Source: Planctomycetaceae bacterium
Lineage (GTDB): Bacteria > Planctomycetota > Planctomycetia > Pirellulales > Pirellulaceae
Assembly (NCBI GenBank): GCA_015490875.1
Contig: WFWZ01000378.1
Location: 1 to 35,431 of the forward strand
Length of the DNA: 35,431 nucleotides
Direction: 5' to 3'
Below the pieces are notes generated by a model, which ran no database searches, was not told where the DNA came from, and worked only from the letters and a program-made list of their open reading frames with translations. Both the position numbers and the translations under genes were made by a program. The stretch's first letter is position 1. Each line of letters begins with the position of its first letter. Positions 33,568 through 35,431 of the stretch are shown piece by piece.

Positions 33568-34014
33568 CTACGATTCGAACCGCTCCCACCGTCCGTCATT
33601 GCCGTTGCCGCTCAGATCGATGACTCGATCCCCATCGACGTTCTGGCCATCATAAATCAGCACGGTATTTGACTGGCTCTTGTCGGCATCTTTGGCGAAG
33701 CGTTCCTCGGGCGTGAAGTCGGCCTTGTATCGCTCGCCGTGGGAAATCCGCAGGCAGCGGATCTTGCCGAGGAAGAACTCACGGGGATGGTTCTCACCGG
33801 CGTTGCCGATGACGAAGTGAGTGCCGCCCGAGATCTCCGTGGGTGGCCCGGTGTGGACCAGCTTTCCGTTGAAGTAAAGTCGGGTCTCCTGCTTGGAGAA
33901 CACAGCGGCGATGTGCGACCACTTACGGATCGGAACCACCTGATTCGATTTCACCAGTCCGTCGATCCGTTCGGCGGTCAGCATGACGCCGCAGACTCCG
34001 ACGCTGATTCCCCA
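33568..34014 (-). pseudogene. 5'-truncated LamG/ConA-like lectin domain fragment
   Basis: The last 138 residues read like the end of a concanavalin-A-like (LamG/laminin-G-like) domain: RKWSHIAAVFSKQETRLYFNGKLVHTG, HFVIGNAG, FLGKIRCLRISHGERY, and a closing LSGNGNDGRW. The recognisable homology continues upstream of the first ATG (33984) for about ten more codons (ISVGVCGV) and is cut by an in-frame TAG at 34015-34017. A full domain would need roughly 60-80 residues more at the N terminus, and no signal peptide remains. It is best described as a remnant of a larger exported protein gene. A short functional protein starting at 33984 is possible but less likely. Confidence 0.6.
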
Positions 34015-34070
34015 CTAACACCCGCTTGGCTGCACTGTCGGACCAACCACCCAGGAGCGGAGGACCATCA

Positions 34071-34388
34071 GTGGGAGCACCGATTTCAATCAACGTCGAG
34101 TATCTCGCCATGCAGCCGGGTCTGAGCAACGGCGTCGGCGTGGCGATCACGACGTTCCGGCCCGTCAAGCAGCCCGGCTGGGGCTCGATCAACGTGAACA
34201 TCAAGCGTGCCGCCCTCGAACGCCTGCGGGACGACATCGACCGGGTATTGGCTCAATCGAAGCTGCTCAACAACGAAGCGACGATGGCCGATGCCGAGAA
34301 CGAGCGAGTTGAGGTCGGAATAGACGTGCTGAGGAAACTCGGCGTGACAGATCACGAATATCTCGGAACGGTGGAGGACGAGTCATGA
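34071..34388 (+). CDS. Unknown protein, first gene of an unrecognised operon
   Basis: GTG 34071 has GGAGG 7 nt upstream and is preferred over the longer frame from 34026. The 105-residue product has an N-terminal beta-like half (SINVEYLAMQPGLSNGVGVAITTF, WGSINVNI) and a helical, charged C-terminal half (KRAALERLRDDIDRVLAQSKLL). I do not recognise the family. No signal peptide or membrane segment is seen, so it is probably cytosolic. It overlaps the next start as ATGA (4 bp), so the two are coupled. It diverges from the broken lectin gene. Confidence 0.6.
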   Translation: MGAPISINVEYLAMQPGLSNGVGVAITTFRPVKQPGWGSINVNIKRAALERLRDDIDRVLAQSKLLNNEATMADAENERVEVGIDVLRKLGVTDHEYLGTVEDES

Positions 34389-34798
34389 CTAACGTACCTG
34401 TCCTACAAGCAACGCCTGCATTCGGTCTCCATGAGAATACGATGGGAAAGGCGGCGATCCGCTTCTGCATCCAGAACCTCGTCAACGAGACGGTCTGGAC
34501 CGGACACGGTTTCACGTCGGATTGGTCCAAGGCTCTACTCTATGCCAGTCCCAATGAAGCGTGCAAAGACATGCGGGAGATCATGATGCAGTTCTATGAC
34601 GGTGCGCCCGTCACGGTTTACGAAGCGCCGGTGCGTATCGAAGTCTTCGGCGAGGCTGACATGCTTCGGGTGGCGCAATGGCTGAGCAAAGCGTCCGTGT
34701 TGAAGCTGAGAACCGACGATTACGGAAACGGTCCCGATGGATCGCTGGTGCTGCCAGTCATTCACTGGGCAGAAATGGTGAAGGTGAGCCATGAGTAA
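34385..34798 (+). CDS. Unknown protein, second gene of the operon
   Basis: A 137-residue protein of unknown family, overlapping the upstream gene by 4 bp. It has mixed alpha/beta pattern, with a helix (EACKDMREIMMQFYDG), a strand (APVTVYEAPVRIEVFG) and a second helix (EADMLRVAQWLSKASVL). No signal peptide, membrane helix or known catalytic motif is seen. Two cysteines (28 and 60) are apart and do not form a metal knuckle. The stop lies inside the next gene's possible start region. Confidence 0.6.
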   Translation: MTNVPVLQATPAFGLHENTMGKAAIRFCIQNLVNETVWTGHGFTSDWSKALLYASPNEACKDMREIMMQFYDGAPVTVYEAPVRIEVFGEADMLRVAQWLSKASVLKLRTDDYGNGPDGSLVLPVIHWAEMVKVSHE

Positions 34799-34808
34799 GG
34801 AGACTCCA

Positions 34809-35261
34809 ATGGAATTCAAGACATGGCTGGAACGTGTTGAAGCGATGCCATTTGATGAAGAAACCAAGGAGCGGATGTTGCAAGAGGCACCCCGCACCGG
34901 GTTCAAGGGACCATTTCCACCGGGGCTTGAGTTTCTGAACGGTCGCTACGTCGATCTGGGATTCGAAAACCTTGGGCTTGACCAGCAACAGCAACATCAA
35001 CTCGGTCGAGCCTTGGTGGGGACCGGCGTTACCGTCCCCGGTACGCAGTACCGTTTGCGGTTCGTCTACATCGGTGCGGTGATTGAGCCGGTTGATGGCA
35101 CCGAGACTGCGACCCTGCCGACTTGGTGGAAGGAAGCGGTTCTTGTCACGAACGACCAGTTCGTTCCCCTCTGGGTTGGCAAACGAGTTCGACCGGACCA
35201 GATTGTGGGTTTCGACCTTCACGACTATCGTGACGTGGGTGAAGGACTGGTGCCACCGTGA
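34809..35261 (+). CDS. Unknown protein, third gene of the operon
   Basis: ATG 34809 has AAGGAG with 6-nt spacing; ATG 34791 (overlapping the upstream stop) is the alternative and gives six more residues. The 150-residue product begins with a charged helix (FKTWLERVEAMPFDEETKERMLQEA). A region rich in Gly and aromatics follows (LEFLNGRYVDLGFENLGLDQQQQHQLGRAL), then beta-like strands (YRLRFVYIGAVI, AVLVTNDQFVPLWVG). No family recognised. The pattern of small, coupled, mutually unrelated soluble genes recalls immunity or polymorphic accessory loci, but this is only an impression. Confidence 0.6.
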   Translation: MEFKTWLERVEAMPFDEETKERMLQEAPRTGFKGPFPPGLEFLNGRYVDLGFENLGLDQQQQHQLGRALVGTGVTVPGTQYRLRFVYIGAVIEPVDGTETATLPTWWKEAVLVTNDQFVPLWVGKRVRPDQIVGFDLHDYRDVGEGLVPP

Positions 35262-35349
35262 GAAAGGGAGACGAGCAAAGCTGAAATGGAAGGCGTCGAT
35301 CAGTTCTTTAAGTTGAACGAGTAGAAAGCGTTTCAGAAAGGAACACCCC

Positions 35350-35431
35350 ATGAGAGGTGGAAGAACATCCGGCACTGAGATTTTCATCCGGGCATATATC
35401 GTAGTGTTCCTGATCTCGATGGTGCTTGCAG
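35350..35431 (+). CDS. Start of a fourth gene (partial), probably exported or membrane
   Basis: AAAGGA 6-8 nt upstream of ATG 35350 marks a start. The 27 visible residues include a hydrophobic stretch (AYIVVFLISMVLA) after a basic, Gly-rich beginning, which looks like a signal peptide or first membrane helix. The gene runs off the right end of the window. The gap from the previous stop is 88 bp. Confidence 0.55.
   Translation, partial: MRGGRTSGTEIFIRAYIVVFLISMVLA

Noticed and set aside
33225-33599. Minus-strand frame of 124 codons over the repeat region
   Set aside because: Its sequence is dictated by the purine/pyrimidine repeats and it overlaps the end of the LamG fragment.
33568-33605. 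GGTTCGAATC-like sequence on the minus strand resembling a tRNA T arm
   Set aside because: It lies in the coding end of the LamG fragment (GNGNDGRWERFES), and no acceptor stem, D arm or anticodon arm can be built around it.

Overview
The window is GC-rich chromosomal DNA that most resembles a planctomycete (Planctomycetota, perhaps the Pirellulales side). This is inferred from family content, not from a marker gene. The indicators are two giant exported proteins of a planctomycete-like type, a DUF6807 (PmoA-family) protein, a Tat-exported DUF1080 protein, a NatB-type permease fused to a CPBP protease, a Cdd1-type helix-hairpin-helix protein, and an RHS tail next to a four-helix-bundle (S23) gene. 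I see no rRNA or tRNA gene, CRISPR array, transposase or integrase.

Layout: (1) 1-428 is non-coding, with a terminator-like hairpin and a weak promoter candidate. (2) 507-10803 is a two-gene unit with a 4-bp spacer, encoding exported, membrane-anchored proteins of about 1121 and 2308 residues. The second looks like two ectodomain-plus-membrane units in one chain. (3) 10944-19290 holds plus-strand housekeeping and envelope genes: DUF6807 protein, zinc-ribbon membrane protein overlapping an FAH-family hydrolase, exported TPR protein, HD-domain protein, PAP2 phosphatase and M13 metallopeptidase. (4) A DUF1080 gene converges on the peptidase with 6 bp between stops. A divergent intergenic region then leads to an S9 peptidase and a NatA/NatB-CPBP transporter pair, closed by a hairpin terminator. 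(5) 25685-28900 (minus) encodes a 958-residue exported DUF3472-like/Asp-box protein behind a Cdd1-like gene.

From about 28.9 kb the window becomes accessory DNA. It holds a ParD/ParE-type toxin-antitoxin pair with its own promoter. It then has a minus-strand row of a possible immunity membrane protein, an RHS tail with a divergent C-terminal domain, an S23 gene and a broken LamG-like lectin gene, with purine/pyrimidine hairpins upstream of S23. Last come three tightly packed plus-strand genes of unknown function and the 5' end of a fourth gene.

The best candidates for something undescribed are the RHS C-terminal domain with its downstream membrane protein (30296-32740), the unknown small-gene operon at 34071-35431, and the giant repeated-unit envelope proteins at 507-10803. 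All functions are inferred from motifs read by eye; no database search was possible.
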